In this document: in pieces, positions 23,514-35,525 of the stretch
How the letters are laid out: each line of letters begins with the position of its first letter
Position numbering within the stretch: the stretch's first letter is position 1
Assembly (NCBI RefSeq): GCF_965363235.1
Contig: NC_134851.1
Coordinates: forward strand, 54,006,833 to 54,070,832
Origin: Mytilus galloprovincialis
Lineage: Eukaryota; Mollusca; Bivalvia; Mytilida; Mytilidae
DNA length: 64,000 bases
Direction: 5' to 3'
The notes under the pieces: model-generated
The model's database searches: none
What the model was told of the DNA's origin: nothing
Seen by the model: only the letters and a program-made list of their open reading frames with translations
Translations under genes and position numbers: made by a program

Positions 23514-23805
23514 TTAATCCATGTAGTTAAACCTGTCTTCCATTGCATACGATTCTACAGCTGGTCCGTCCTGTCCAGACGGTGAAACGCCATCATTATT
23601 ATTCTGAGTTTGTTCGTTTTCTCCTCCTTCTAATGTTTCATACAAGTCAAAAGAGATCATTCCAATCACTATGACATTTTTTAGTGAAAAAATGGATATT
23701 CCACGACTTAAACCATGCCATAAGATCATCCGGGTTATAAGTAAGGGTAAATTGACAACGAATGCGAGTAACACTTTGTGAATCATAACAAGCTTATGTG
23801 AAAGT
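23514..23805 (-). pseudogene. Orphan C-terminal fragment of TMEM121-like gene
   Basis: Encodes the last 96 residues of copy 2 (from about SHKLVMIHKVLLAF to MEDRFNYMD) identically, then breaks at 23805 into unrelated DNA that is the start of duplication unit B. It has no start region and no promoter of its own. It is a by-product of the tandem duplication rather than a gene. Confidence 0.9.
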
Positions 23806-24648
23806 ATGCATAGTCTATACAAAATCTGACAATTTTGCTAAGCATGTAGCTTGAAAACACTCCCGATGACTCATTCTTTTTGTTATATTTTGGAAAAGAG
23901 ATACATGATTTGGACAAAATATCATATTATTCTATGGATTTTAATGTAGATCCTTCCTCTCACCATCACCTCAAATCTACCTATTAAATAAATGGAATTT
24001 GAGACGCGTTTTTGTTTTTTACCGATATTGGCTATAAACTATGATTCGTAACAGAACATGTACATTTCTGATATTACAGGGTCGCAATTGGTACCCAGAG
24101 GAATTTGTCGATTAACTGTATTGCCGGAACATATATAAATGTTGGAGAAAGTTAACAGCTATATTCATCTTATCGTGAATGTTGTCTGTTGTATACACTT
24201 ATCTTTTGGTTATTTTTTGTTTTTTCCCATGCCATCGTTAGTTTAGTTTTGACTAACGACTTTGAATAACCCTTTTGTATCTTTTGTTTCTCTTTGATGT
24301 GTACAAGTTGTTTTTAATTATATGTCAGTTAGTCTCTGACTCTGAGGGAGTGGTTTCTCCTTGGCAATCATTCCACATCTTCTTATTATCATAGTTTGTG
24401 CTACAGCTAAATAGAAGTTAAACACATTTTATTTCTTTGAATTTTCTTTAATGTTAGACTTTTAGTGACTATTATTTTAAGTTCATATACCACTGAGGAC
24501 ACGTATGTATACATAATAACTCAACTGATATATTGTTTCTTATGAACAATATCCATTCCATCCGTTTACTATTAACTTTCTGTACAACTGGTTTACAAAA
24601 ACAACAAACCAGCCATGTTCTTGTCTACTACGTATTTATCCACTTATT

Positions 24649-25058
24649 TTAAAGCTCCAGTCACACTGTCACGTTTCAAGAGCAACGTTTTACTACGTTT
24701 TGAAAGCGTAGCGAAACGGGAATAAACGTAACGAAGTGTATCGAAACGTAGTGATCCTGGAAAACTGGACCTGCCCCGTATGTTTTTTTTTAAAATTCAA
24801 CAACAAACGTATCAAAAATTGAATACGTATCAAGCTTAGCGGAACTCAACAAAATGTGCTAACTACGTATCGAAACGTATCAATGCGTGGTGGAAACGTG
24901 AGTCTACACGTACTAATACGTAGTAAAACGTGATAGGAACGTAGCACAAACCTAGTAAAACCTAGCTTTCAAAATAACGGGACATTTTTATTCAAAACGT
25001 AGTTGAAACGTAGCATTTTAAAACGTAGTAAAACGTGACAGTGTGACCGGGGCTTTAA
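24649..25058. mobile_element. ACGT-rich foldback element with TTAA flanks (copy B)
   Basis: Identical to 22909-23318 because it lies within the tandem duplication. It was copied with the segment, not transposed independently. Confidence 0.75.
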
Positions 25059-25212
25059 CCGGTTACACATCTAGTCCATCTATTTCAAATATAGATCGCT
25101 GATTTCGTTATACTTATATGACACTTTTAAAAATGTAGTCTGGTTTAAATTAGTCTCAGTAAATAAGTGTATCCTACAAGTATAAAACAGCTCAAGCAGT
25201 ATGACTTGTAGT

Positions 25213-25245
25213 GGCGGATCCAACATTTTCATTAGATTGATCCGC
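25213..25245. repeat. Hairpin just after the stop of TMEM121-like copy 2
   Basis: Stem GGCGGATC/GATCCGC, the counterpart of 12228-12262 with one pair lost. The same motif is present in the orphan copy near 23473-23505. Confidence 0.5.
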
Positions 25246-25253
25246 ATAATATG

Positions 25254-26213
25254 TTAATCCATGTAGTTAAACCTGTCTTCCATTGCATACGATTCTACAG
25301 CTGGTCCGTCCTGTCCAGACGGTGAAACGCCATCATTATTATTCTGAGTTTGTTCGTTTTCTCCTCCTTCTAATGTTTCATACAAGTCAAAAGAGATCAT
25401 TCCAATCACTATGACATTTTTTAGTGAAAAAATGGATATTCCACGACTTAAACCATGCCATAAGATCATCCGGGTTATAAGTAAGGGTAAATTGACAACG
25501 AATGCGAGTAACACTTTGTGAATCATAACAAGCTTATGTGAAAGTTTGGCCTCTCCATACTTAGTTTTAGAAAGAGTGATTAGCGGTATTGTAGGTAATA
25601 TAAAATTAATAAGCGCAATACCAATAATAGCATCATCCATTCCTGTTGGAAAAGTGTCCCTTTCCTCTTTAAAAAACAGGATTTCCATACTGTCTACGCA
25701 GTCAAGAATGTCAAATATTACTGTTCCCGTCAATTCGTCGATATATTTTCTTCTTGGGGAACCAGGCTTAGCATCATGATTTGTCGCTAACAACAGTGCA
25801 AATATAACGCCGCCTAGAGCAATAGTAGTTTTCAATGTATTTGGTCCGAAAAAAATTTCTTCACTTAGAAGAAAAACAAAATCCTTGAAGGCAATTCCTA
25901 CTTTGATCGCAAGTAATGTGGAGTAAGCAAACCATGATATTGGAACGAACAGCAGACTAGCCGACTCTGGATCAGCCTCCTTATCTCCCTTTGGTTTCGC
26001 ACGATTTAGATGTCTGTACGAAAGAAAAAAGCACAAACATAGCACTATGGCAACCACTATATCTGCTGCAATACACGCAAGCCATGCCTTCCCTTTATAT
26101 GTCACTAAATAATAATCAAGTATTCCTGCTTGCAGAAAATGAAAACATAGACATAGAAATCTGCTAGGAAAATGTTTCACAGCTTTACAACATTTTGTAA
26201 AAACGTTTGCCAT
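25254..26213 (-). CDS. TMEM121/CECR6-family multi-pass membrane protein, copy 2
   Basis: Intact 319-residue frame from ATG 26213. Topology and motifs match copy 1. Substitutions include F to C at residue 9, F to C and G to A in hydrophobic segment 2, A to V and Y to E around DFVFLLSEEIFF, and several in the Asn-rich tail (EQTQNNNDGVSPSGQDGP). Most changes are conservative and the frame is open, so both copies are probably functional. The conserved acceptor (CTCTTTGTAG) places the exon start at 26261. The 3' 292 bases are part of the perfect tandem duplication, so this gene is followed by a second copy of its own 3' end. A plus-strand 77-codon frame at 25546-25779 is only its shadow. Confidence 0.86.
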   Translation of the reverse strand: MANVFTKCCKAVKHFPSRFLCLCFHFLQAGILDYYLVTYKGKAWLACIAADIVVAIVLCLCFFLSYRHLNRAKPKGDKEADPESASLLFVPISWFAYSTLLAIKVGIAFKDFVFLLSEEIFFGPNTLKTTIALGGVIFALLLATNHDAKPGSPRRKYIDELTGTVIFDILDCVDSMEILFFKEERDTFPTGMDDAIIGIALINFILPTIPLITLSKTKYGEAKLSHKLVMIHKVLLAFVVNLPLLITRMILWHGLSRGISIFSLKNVIVIGMISFDLYETLEGGENEQTQNNNDGVSPSGQDGPAVESYAMEDRFNYMD

Positions 26214-26654
26214 TTCTATCAACGTGTCTGTTCAAATATGTACTGTTCACCTTGGAGAAAGCTACAAAGAGAAAACAATATGATGATCATTTCAAGTGAC
26301 AAATGACGTTGAATTAAATCAATGATATAATATTTCCATGGTGAATTATATTTGGTTGCTTGGTAACTTTTGCGTAGCAAATCATGACTTTTGAATTTGC
26401 AGTGATCATGACGAGTTTCTGAATTTACTTACGAATTTACGAGGAACGCAAAAGCATAAAGATAAAGAGCGGGATAAAAGGTTCAAGACCATTAAATATA
26501 AGGTCAACAAATCAATATGCATTTTAGTTGTGCGTACATGTAATGAATAGCAGGAGTTCGAATCCTGGTGAGGGAAGAAATAAAAGTTACTTCCATAAAT
26601 TTTTACACTTAACATTGGTGTGCTGTTATTTAGAGTAATCACACAAATAATACA

Positions 26655-26760
26655 TATAATGATCAAAAACAAACTAAAAGAGGGACGAAAGATACTAGGG
26701 GGACATTCAAACTTATAGATTGAAAATAAACTGACAACACCATACCAGTATCACTTTTAA
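26655..26760 (-). repeat. Dispersed mussel repeat R6 fragment
   Basis: AGAGGGACGAAAGATACTAG, GGACATTCAAACTTATAGAT and AAATAAACTGACAAC are landmarks of a common mussel repeat. Related fragments lie at 50225-50320 (minus) and, in the other orientation, at about 22485-22560. Confidence 0.55.
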
Positions 26761-26974
26761 CAAACATTTTGCAAACTTGGTGTACTTAAAATTGGCATAC
26801 TAATGTTATGACCATTTGATGTTCCAATGTAACCAATTGCGTACAAAAGTACGAATGAAACAAAAGCATGCGTAGCAACCGATAGAAATAATTAGTCAAT
26901 CCGAAAAACAACAACCTCCCCCGGAATATCAAAAGGTCGTCTTGGTGAAAAAATCGTTCATATTTTGTACATAA

Positions 26975-27172
26975 ATAAGGCCGTTAGTTTTCTCGTTTGA
27001 ATTGTTTTACATTGTTATTTCGGGGTCTTTTATAGCTGATTATGCAGTATGGGCTTTGCTCATTGTTAAAGGCCGTACGGTGACCTACAGTTGTTAATGT
27101 CTGTGTCATTTTGGCCTCTGGTGGAGAGTTTTTTCAATGGCTATCATACCACATCTTCTTTTTTTATATTAA
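26975..27172 (+). repeat. Dispersed mussel repeat R2 (SINE-like)
   Basis: Near full-length: AGGCCGTTAGTTTTCTCGTT through AAAGGCCGTACGGTGACC to CATACCACATCTTC and a T-rich tail. Confidence 0.75.
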
Positions 27173-27204
27173 CAAATACCATATTAGTTTGAATACATGT
27201 ACAT

Positions 27205-27320
27205 CTGTAGATAAAAGTAGATGTAGTATGAGTGCCAATGAGACAACTCTCTCATAACGTAAACCTTTATAGGTCAAAGTACGGAGCCTTCAAGTTGTCT
27301 CACACCGAACATCTGTAAAC
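27205..27320 (-). repeat. Dispersed mussel repeat R4 fragment
   Basis: Carries TGAGTGCCAATGAGACAACT, CTTTATAGGTCAAAGTACGG and AGCCTTCAAGTTGTCTCACAC, the complement of the R4 repeat at 42000-42200. Confidence 0.55.
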
Positions 27321-27329
27321 ATCAAATCA

Positions 27330-30300
27330 TTTTGAATCATCAAAATTAAACAAATATTTGGACAGATCAAATGAACGCGTACACTTACTATTTAATTACA
27401 GTAAATTAATATTTACCCTTTCTAGTTTTATTAAAATTATGATCAAAGAATGAGTATAGAAAAACAGCTAATCGATCACAAATGTAGTTGAATTTTGTAT
27501 TTATTCTATCCACCTAGTATAATATTTGGTTTCTAATATTAACTATCTTTTATGGAGAGACAAAGACGACCAGATAAGTTTAACCGATCAATAATGTCTA
27601 CTTGAATTGAGTCAGGTATTTAGTGAAAGGATTTTTTTCATTTATATGTACTGATATCTATATTAGATTTTCAACTTGAAATATTTGCGAATACATGCAT
27701 AACTGTAAACTGTAAGAAGATATATTTGGAATCTGATATACTATGTAATTGTTACTAGCCTAGTTCTAGTAGCGAACAAAAAAGCGCAAATTGATAGGAA
27801 GTTAATAAATGATAGGGGTGGGATAGAGGGGATCGTATACCCTTTACGAAATGATATCCTTACGTATACAATTTCATTTGAAAAAAAACATTAGTACATA
27901 GATTTACATGTATATCACACAAAAATGCGACAAAGGTTGAAAATACTCGATAAACACGAAATAAATTCACCGACTCACTCAAATTAATGCAATGTTTTAT
28001 TATTTCGATCATTAATACATTTTCCTAAAATAATGTTACCATTGCAGTCATTCAAATAGGTAACTTGAAAATAGTACTGCAAAAAAGAAAAGAAAATATA
28101 TCTTGAAACTGACTCAGATTATACAGTAAATATTACAAAAGACTTGAGACATAAAAAAGTATCTTAATTTAAGGCATTTTATGTTAAAAAAATCAAAATA
28201 AGGTTGGACAACGTACTTACATCCGCATTCCTTGTTACTGTTGGTTTGTTGTCTCATTGGCACTTATACCACATCTCCTTTTTATATTGTATAAAAGATT
28301 ACAATCATGTAAAATATTTGATGGAACAAGATTAAACTTTCTTCATTCCTCCCCTTAGACATTTATCTATCGATTTTTCCTAAATGTTGTTGTCACCGAG
28401 AACTTTCTATTAATAAAAATATAGAAAAATAATACAAGCTACACAATATTTGAATAATTCTTGATACCCTACGGACGTATGGACAATATGAAATATGAAT
28501 AAATTATCACTGTACATTTCTTGCAATAACGAATTTGATTAAATGCAAAGAAAATAATTTAGTTAATAAAAGTTTGCAATTATAGAAAAAGCTTACAATA
28601 ATAACATTCACATTGATCATCATCGGCGAAAAAAAATTGTATAGGTTTATAATTCTTTAATAACGTAGTCACGTTTTATGAACTTGACTACTTGAAAATG
28701 TAAAAAATAAAAACCTAAAAGATTAAATAAGTGACATTTCTACCCTGACACTTGACGCACTAGTCCTCCTCGTATAGCTTTTGTTATGCAGGTTTTTAAA
28801 ATACAGTTAAACGCGATCAAATAAATGTACCCTTAGCCAAATAAAACAAACAACAGTTACTGTTAAACCAGTATAATATTCGGATCAGTACACACGAACT
28901 CTTGTGTGAAATACAAAATATAATTACATGTAGGTCCAATAGCTTTCAATAAATATCGCCTTGTACATTTCTTACATATGATAGAGTTATGATAAAGTTA
29001 AACGGGAAAAAAAATCACAAAACTGACAATAAATAAAAAACAAACATATAAGAGAGTAATAAACTATTGCACCGAGAACGTTAAAGTCTAATCAACGCTA
29101 ATATCTTTTGCCCAAAACGCTTACATTTAAACAGGTACATGACTTTTGTACCTAGCTCATTCAGTGGCTATTTTCAATTACACACCCTCCCCACCCAAGC
29201 AAGTCCATCTGATACATGGGTGATTTAACTTAATGATTCATGATCATTGACTTCTAGTGTACTCAAAATGCTATAACGAGGACATGATATTATACTTATA
29301 AATTTAAAGAATAAATGGAAAAAAATATGTCAAATGTCTTACCTTTTCTTTTTAAATATCCGTAGATCGATTGACTGTTCACGCATCAGTTGGGAAATCA
29401 CTGTATACGCCCATAGCCTTGTTAATACCATGGGAGGGGAAATAATTGGGCCACACGATAATGGGTTTGTCACTTAAAAGTAAATATACACGAAAATGTG
29501 TCACAAATTTAAAAAAAAAGTTGAAAATTTGGAGCGTGTTTAAAATACTTTTGTTGGTAAGATTGATGACGCGTTAATCCATGCAGATATAATGGTTTCG
29601 TTATTTAACAATTGAACCTGCAGACGATCTATAAAGCAATTAATTACCAATACATTAACAGATGAAAATCATCAGTTTTAATGGCTTTTTGAAATATCTC
29701 CTTATGTGCAATTGTTATGCATTCAAATAAAGTAAATCTGCATGTCAGCCGGAAACGTGAGAGTATGGGATGAAATCACCAAAGCTAGCACCTATTATAT
29801 AACAACTACTTATATTCATTTTTAAAATGTACAAAATAACTTGTATTTGTAATGAGGTCAAATGGTTGATTTAATTGGGGTTTATTTTTATTTTCAAAGA
29901 TTTAAGATCCTAGTGCCAATAGGGTTTTTACTGAGCATTTTCCCCTTAGCTGATCATGCTAATGGTGCCAAAGACAAAGAATATAAATTTTATATTTAAG
30001 GTAATTTATTTAATATAAATCGTGTTCGGATACATACAAAAAAATCTGTAAGCTATAAGAAAACATTTTCGCTTGGGTTAAATATTAAGAAAAAAAATTG
30101 TTTTTCAGACATGTAATACCAAGAAACTGCATTAATGCTGATAATCATCAGATTCACCATATTCTAGAATTTTACTGCTACATTCTATTCCAATGTATAT
30201 CTGACTGTTATTAACAAGTATACTTCAAAGGGTGTTAATCGACCTTGACTACTCACGACGAGCTCGCACGGGTTGTACTCTATATATCTAAATCTATGTT

Positions 30301-30540
30301 ACTGTTATAATGTCTTTACCACTGACTTAATAAACACGTATTTTGTATTCAATATTATAATATTTATACCATACCGTATTCCAAATATAAAAAAAAAACT
30401 GATCATAAACTACATTGTAATGTATTGTTAATCGGTTCGGATTATCTTCAATCCGATTGAGAATTAAATTAAGTAATCATATACTATGATCAAGGTTATT
30501 AGGTCAAGTAGAGGATAAACATAACGCAAAGATTACCTTA
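27330..30540. other. Intergenic, no gene recognised
   Basis: Over 3 kb of AT-rich DNA. The only recognisable item is a SINE-like tail at about 28240-28290 (TTGTCTCATTGGCACTTATACC). No coding exon with splice signals was found on either strand. Confidence 0.45.
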
Positions 30541-30742
30541 TAAAATTAAGGAGATGCGGTATGATGGCCGATCGAAAGATCTAGCAAGACTTCAATGCAT
30601 TGGATATAAGCAATTAAAGTCAACCGTATGGCCTTCATTAATGAGAAAAGCTCATACTGAATGGTCTGTATAGTATAGTAAAGTGAAGTTTTAGCTTTTA
30701 AATTAATAATGTAAGAGGAGTAAGTCAAGTTAAACAAACCAT

Positions 30743-30894
30743 CAGTGGCGGATCCAAGGGAGGGGGCCGGGGGTTGAAACCCCCTTTTGTTGGACGATCA
30801 ATGCATTTGAATGGGAGCATATAGTTGGAACCCCTCCCCCCCCTTTTACTCTGGGTTGGGAACCCCCTTTTTAAAATGGCTGGATCCGCCACTG
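30743..30894. mobile_element. 152-bp TIR element with 6-bp target duplication
   Basis: Ends CAGTGGCGGATCCA and TGGATCCGCCACTG are perfect inverted repeats, flanked by AACCAT at 30737-30742 and 30895-30900. The interior is G/C-run rich (GGGGGTTGAAACCCCC). Probably a hAT-type MITE, although the visible duplication is 6 rather than 8 bp. A 60-codon minus-strand frame across it is not a gene. Confidence 0.85.
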
Positions 30895-30959
30895 AACCAT
30901 GCACCATGTAGTCATTATGTCAATGAAAATGGAAATATGAACAAACACTCTTCATAATA

Positions 30960-31340
30960 TGCTGAGTTCCAGTTTAAAAAAATTGGCGAAATTTCTGTCA
31001 CTATGTACCCCTCACCCCCCCCCCCCCCCCCAAAAAAAAAAAAAAACCCCGCTTACCAAAAAACAACTTAAAGCAAAAACTAATCATTAAATTTCCGTAA
31101 AAAGATAAGGAAATCAAAATACCGAAAAATCCGCCTACCTATCGTACAAATGTATGTGAGACAATGTATATGTATACATATGCTTAATATTAAATTCCTA
31201 CCTTGAAAACTTGAGGATTGTTAGTAGGACGAAACATGCAGCTTTGTGTATATTAAGAACGGATGGACGGACGGGATTGAACAATATCAACTCCACGACA
31301 TTTTATCATGCAGTATATGGGCAAAAGCCATTAAACGAAA
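30960..31340. repeat. C/A homopolymer tract and low-complexity flank
   Basis: A run of C from about 31013 followed by a run of A to about 31046, then AT-rich sequence with a short GGATGGACGGACGG repeat at 31260-31275. Confidence 0.6.
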
Positions 31341-31349
31341 TACAAATTT

Positions 31350-31490
31350 GATATAATACAACAAAAGACAAGGACTGAATTACAGCCTTCTCACTAACGA
31401 CAGGCACATACAGCATGTGGCGGTTTGAACATGCGCCCTAGGGTGGACAGTGGTATAACAGCACAATATAAGAACAAACTTTTAAAAAAG
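31350..31490. repeat. Dispersed mussel repeat R5
   Basis: Landmarks CTGAATTACAGCCTTCTCAC, GACAGGCACATACAGCATGT and GGACAGTGGTATAACAGCAC. A better copy is at 59600-59760. Confidence 0.6.
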
Positions 31491-31499
31491 GATGGAAAA

Positions 31500-33300
31500 A
31501 ACACTCATTATATCAAAATATATATAAAGCACACAAAAATACATCTAACAACTAACTTACCATTCGGAAAGTACTCGCTGGTAATTACTGACACCTATAG
31601 TTTATAACCTAAACCAACTAATTAATGCATCGTCTATCCAAGAATAAAATATATAATTCTTTGTATCAGACATTGACCATCTGTAACACATGTTCATTGT
31701 ATGTGAGAAAGTTACCAACACATCTTGAAATGTTTTTATCATAAACGAAAGAAAATAAAGTATTTGCAAGTACATCAGTTACATGTACACATTATCCCTT
31801 GACAAAATGATAAGGATAAAAACAAAATTTATAATCAGCATGCAACATGCACAATAGTGCTAAGATTTCCATAAAATTCGTTAAGTTCTTAATTCACCAA
31901 TTAAACGTAACTCTTAATTTTAACAGTCTACAATCAAAACATGATTGCATGTACACATACTATATATTGATAACTTCTTTGGTATTTAAAGGATTGGGTC
32001 TATTAAAAACGCCTTGCTCATACAAACACGACAAAGTAAGGACAATACACTAAACACAAAGACTTATCATAGCATTCTTCTCTTCTTCTTCCAATAATTT
32101 AATGAAACTCATCAGAATAAAATATATGTGTAATTCCTATAATATTTTGGTATTCAACAGAATAAATATTTCAACTAAACTTGAGATTACCACAGTTTTA
32201 TTAGAATTTCTGTTGGTGAATGTTGAAATCCCCTTCGATAAATATTCTTTGTTAACCATTCCGATAGTGAGCCCTTTTTGTTGACATACTTGTAGCTAAA
32301 CAAGACAGTCACAGTGTAGAACACATATGTATTGGAAGAGCTACATGAAATGTTGTTAACTGATATTACTTATTTTAATGATACATTGTAATAGTATTCA
32401 AATTGTGGACGACATTTTCAAACGCAATTGCTGATATTGAGGACAATAAGGAAATATAAAACATAGCACAAGACCCCTTTATTCAATTAGAAACAATTTC
32501 AGGTGTGTAATAATGCTCACAAATGATGATTTTACCCTTGCTATAAACTTTCTATAATAGTAAACTACAGAATGGTTAGCTATTGATGTAAAAAGACATC
32601 ATAAAGAATAGATATACATGTAGTATGGTCTCAGGTTTATTCAAAATTTCAGAAAGCCTAATAGGTACCACTAATTCATTGCCCCATTGCTTTCTGTGTT
32701 AAATTCTGCAATTTAAAACATTAATGGCTACTTTGTTATAAATTCAAATAAAGTGGAAGTCATTTCATGTCAAAACTATACCTTATCCTGACTTAATAAA
32801 TTGTGCTGAAAAATGATAGTGGTACCTTTTAAATGCATATTAGAGCGTATTGGTTCCCGGAAGTTAGATACTAAAAACAACAGTTACTTCAGATTAAAAC
32901 AACAAGGCAAATGTGCTCGCCTTGTTACATTTTTTTTTTTATTATTTAAAAGAATCATTCAACAAGGGTTCTTTATATATCCTAAGTCCCAATTAAAATT
33001 AAGCTTTCAAATGATACCAAAACTATTTTAAAAAATATTTTACCAATTGACAAAGATACAGCTATGTGTAGGAACTAATTTGTTTAAAATATGTACTTGT
33101 TTCTTGTATGTTCTTTCCGTAACCACAACATAAATACGAGGGACAAATGTAAGGAAAATTTCATTCATAGCCATGTGTTAGAATAAACAGGAAACAGATG
33201 AGTGATTAATCATATAACCTGGAAGCTCTTATTTAAAGTTCCCGAGAAAAATGCAACCACAAAGCATTAGAAATACGAACGAAACGAAGAAATGATACCT
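31500..33300. other. Intergenic, no gene recognised
   Basis: AT-rich DNA with short overlapping open frames on both strands and no recognisable family. Confidence 0.4.
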
Positions 33301-33305
33301 CCTTT

Positions 33306-33534
33306 AGGGACGACATCAAAAGATCGATGTAGGATAAAAAAAAAACTTAAATCAAATAGTTTGGGGGTGGGGTCAACATTGCTGCAAGTTTTCTTAATCC
33401 AAAATCGATTTTACATATATCTATATATAGAAAAATCAATTTTTCCCAAATGAAGTTAAGAAGGGGTGGGGGTCAGTGAAAAAACTATGTGAATTACGTT
33501 TTTTATCCTTCATTGAACTTTTGATGTCGTTCCT
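33306..33534. mobile_element. Foldback element
   Basis: Arms start AGGGACGACATCAAAAGATC and, as complement of the right end, AGGAACGACATCAAAAGTTC; similarity continues through GGATAAAAAA and the G-rich GGGGGTGGGGTCA / complement of AAGGGGTGGGGGTCAGT. The centre is ATATATCTATATATAG. Length 229 bp. Target duplication unclear. Confidence 0.7.
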
Positions 33535-34025
33535 TATGTAGTAAGGTTATAAAATCCATATAAAATCATATGAATCAAAATTGATAAAAAAAATAATATT
33601 AAAGAAAAGACAGCCACTGACTAGGTTACTGAAATAGAGAGAGAGGACATGATAGCTAGTGTTATGATTGCCACCTCCCCCCCCCCCCCCACTTATCTGA
33701 GTCTCTGATTGACCCCATTAAAATAGGTAAGATAACTAAAGACACAAGTACGCCAAAAGACAATTTATTACTAGTGATCAACAATACCATATAAAAACAT
33801 GCTCGCAGTTACTGAAGGAAACTGTTTTGATTCGACCAAATCTGAAGAGTCTTGAGTTGATGAAACTCGTGTCTATTATTGGAATATGAGATGCGAAGAT
33901 ATAAATCTTTCTCTATGAATAAGAATAATATGTTATGAAATTGACATCTTATCTTCTATTTGAGGAATTTAAACCGGAGTAAACCATGAAAAAACGTTGA
34001 CGACGTCAAGGTGACATGACAAAAT

Positions 34026-34734
34026 CGGCGTTTTGCATTTGCGCCAATCTGCATTTCATTTGCGCCGATTTTTTCTTTCATTTGCGCCAATTTTTTTTTC
34101 ATTTGCGCCGATTTTTTTACAGGTAAGTTACAGGTTAATACAGGTGAATAGATATATAATAAGTTGTGTTATGAGTGTCAATGAGATAACTCTTCATCAC
34201 AGTCTTTACTGGCGCACTAGATACATCTCCAGACTTTTTCTTGGCCGTACCCGTAGTTCTTAAGCCTCGGTCTCTCGGTCAACAGCACCTAGCTGAGTAA
34301 GATATGTTATTTTTCAGGACATTCTCCTTCCGATATGTATGGCCGTCGATGATAAAAAAAAAAAAAAAAAAATTACTCCTCGGCCCGTTTAAGTGAACAA
34401 TATGGCCATCGTGTTACAACGAAGTTCCAGAACAATATGAATCAAAATAAACTTTCAAATGGTTTACTTTTATTAATAGTTACTTGGATGGAGAATTAAC
34501 TCATTGGCACTCCTACCACATCATCCTATATCTATTTAACATAAGTGAACAACGTTGATAACCAGATTTACCAATATACCCTCAAATTATACATGTTATA
34601 GTTCATGTAAAAGTATTAAAACTTACCTGTAAATCCAATTAGGGGAAATTATAAAATCGGCGCAAATGAAAAAATGAAATCGGCGCAAATGAAAGAATGA
34701 AAATTTTCAAAATCGGCGCAAATGTCATACGCCC
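34026..34734. mobile_element. hAT-like MITE with 8-bp target duplication
   Basis: Flanked by GACAAAAT at 34018-34025 and 34735-34742. The ends (CGGCGTTTTGCATTTGCGCC; complement of right GGGCGTATGACATTTGCGCC) are imperfect inverted repeats. Subterminal arrays of CATTTGCGCCGATTTT (four on the left, three inverted on the right) resemble transposase-binding repeats. The interior holds part of an R4-like repeat and a long A-run (34353-34370). No transposase. Confidence 0.85.
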
Positions 34735-34742
34735 GACAAAAT

Positions 34743-35520
34743 TATGTCTATGACCTGATAAACAAAACAACGATTAAGGATAGGTTCGCATTTTTTAATA
34801 AAGAAACAGAAGTAACAATACAATCTAAAACACAATCTAAACGATAAAACAAATTGAAAAAAAACAAGAACATAATAAGACATACATCTAAATATTAAAA
34901 CAGCAAATACTTTCTAAAATAATTTAGATTAATTTATATCAATTATGTTGATTATCAGTTTTATTTAACTTTTAAAAGTTTTAAAAGGCCTGAACCTACC
35001 TATTTAGGAGAGATTCGCATTTTAGCGAGCCAGCTCTAGTTCGAGCTTATACAGCAGTAGGCGCTGATGCTATGGTAACGCAATGATTTCGTTGAATTAT
35101 AGCCACATATCGAATTGTCCGAAAGTATGTCCAATTGTTAAGTTGTTTTAGAACAGATGTCTCTATTATGTCAAAAGTTATATAATAAATGTTGACCTGC
35201 TTGTGAAGTTAATTAGGTTCATATCTTATCAAAAGATTTGGTATATCAAGAAAAGGTTATTGATTCATTTGCATTATAAGAGTATTTATTCAGTATTGAC
35301 AATATTAAACTATAATTTGTAGTATTGCTATTGATTTTTAAAACAGGATTTCCATCTTCGTAACTGATTTGGTCTTCTAAACAGTTTGATTCTGGCGACA
35401 CTGATAACAAGAGTTATTTTTCTTTAAACATCAATAAGTTTTCGTTAGACAATCAATTTGTGCACAAGACTTTTTTAACAAATGCTTAAATTTGTGATTA
35501 TTCATTGTACATATGCATTT
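34743..35520. other. Intergenic, nothing recognised
   Basis: AT-rich DNA without a coding signal or a repeat family known to me. Confidence 0.35.
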
Positions 35521-35525
35521 AAAGT

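Larger units (their letters stand above)
22066..23805. repeat. Perfect 1740-bp tandem duplication, unit A
   Basis: Line-by-line comparison with 23806-25545 shows no difference that I can find. The unit carries 3' flanking DNA, a TTAA-flanked foldback element and the last 292 bases of the TMEM121-like frame. The junction (GAAAGT|ATGCATAG at 23805/23806) shows no microhomology. Confidence 0.93.
23806..25545. repeat. Perfect 1740-bp tandem duplication, unit B
   Basis: Second copy of 22066-23805. Its right end at 25545 lies within the intact TMEM121-like gene, which continues to 26213. One unit must be the source; the other adds only 3' flank plus the orphan gene end. Confidence 0.93.
19170..26455. 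repeat. Segmental duplication unit 2 (TMEM121-like locus)
   Basis: Collinear with 5905-13482 at the anchors listed there. It is interrupted by unit-specific repeats (21547-21700) and by the perfect 1740-bp tandem duplication. Coding sequence differs by roughly 5 percent at the protein level between the units, so this duplication is clearly older than the 1740-bp one. Confidence 0.75.

Noticed and set aside
26530-26585. tRNA-like B box (GAGTTCGAATCCTGG)
   Set aside because: The T arm pairs imperfectly in the standard register and no matching acceptor, D or anticodon arms precede it. At best it is a worn tRNA-derived SINE fragment.
30725-30907. 60-codon minus-strand frame rich in Pro and Gly
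   Set aside because: It is the reading of the 152-bp TIR element and its target duplications.
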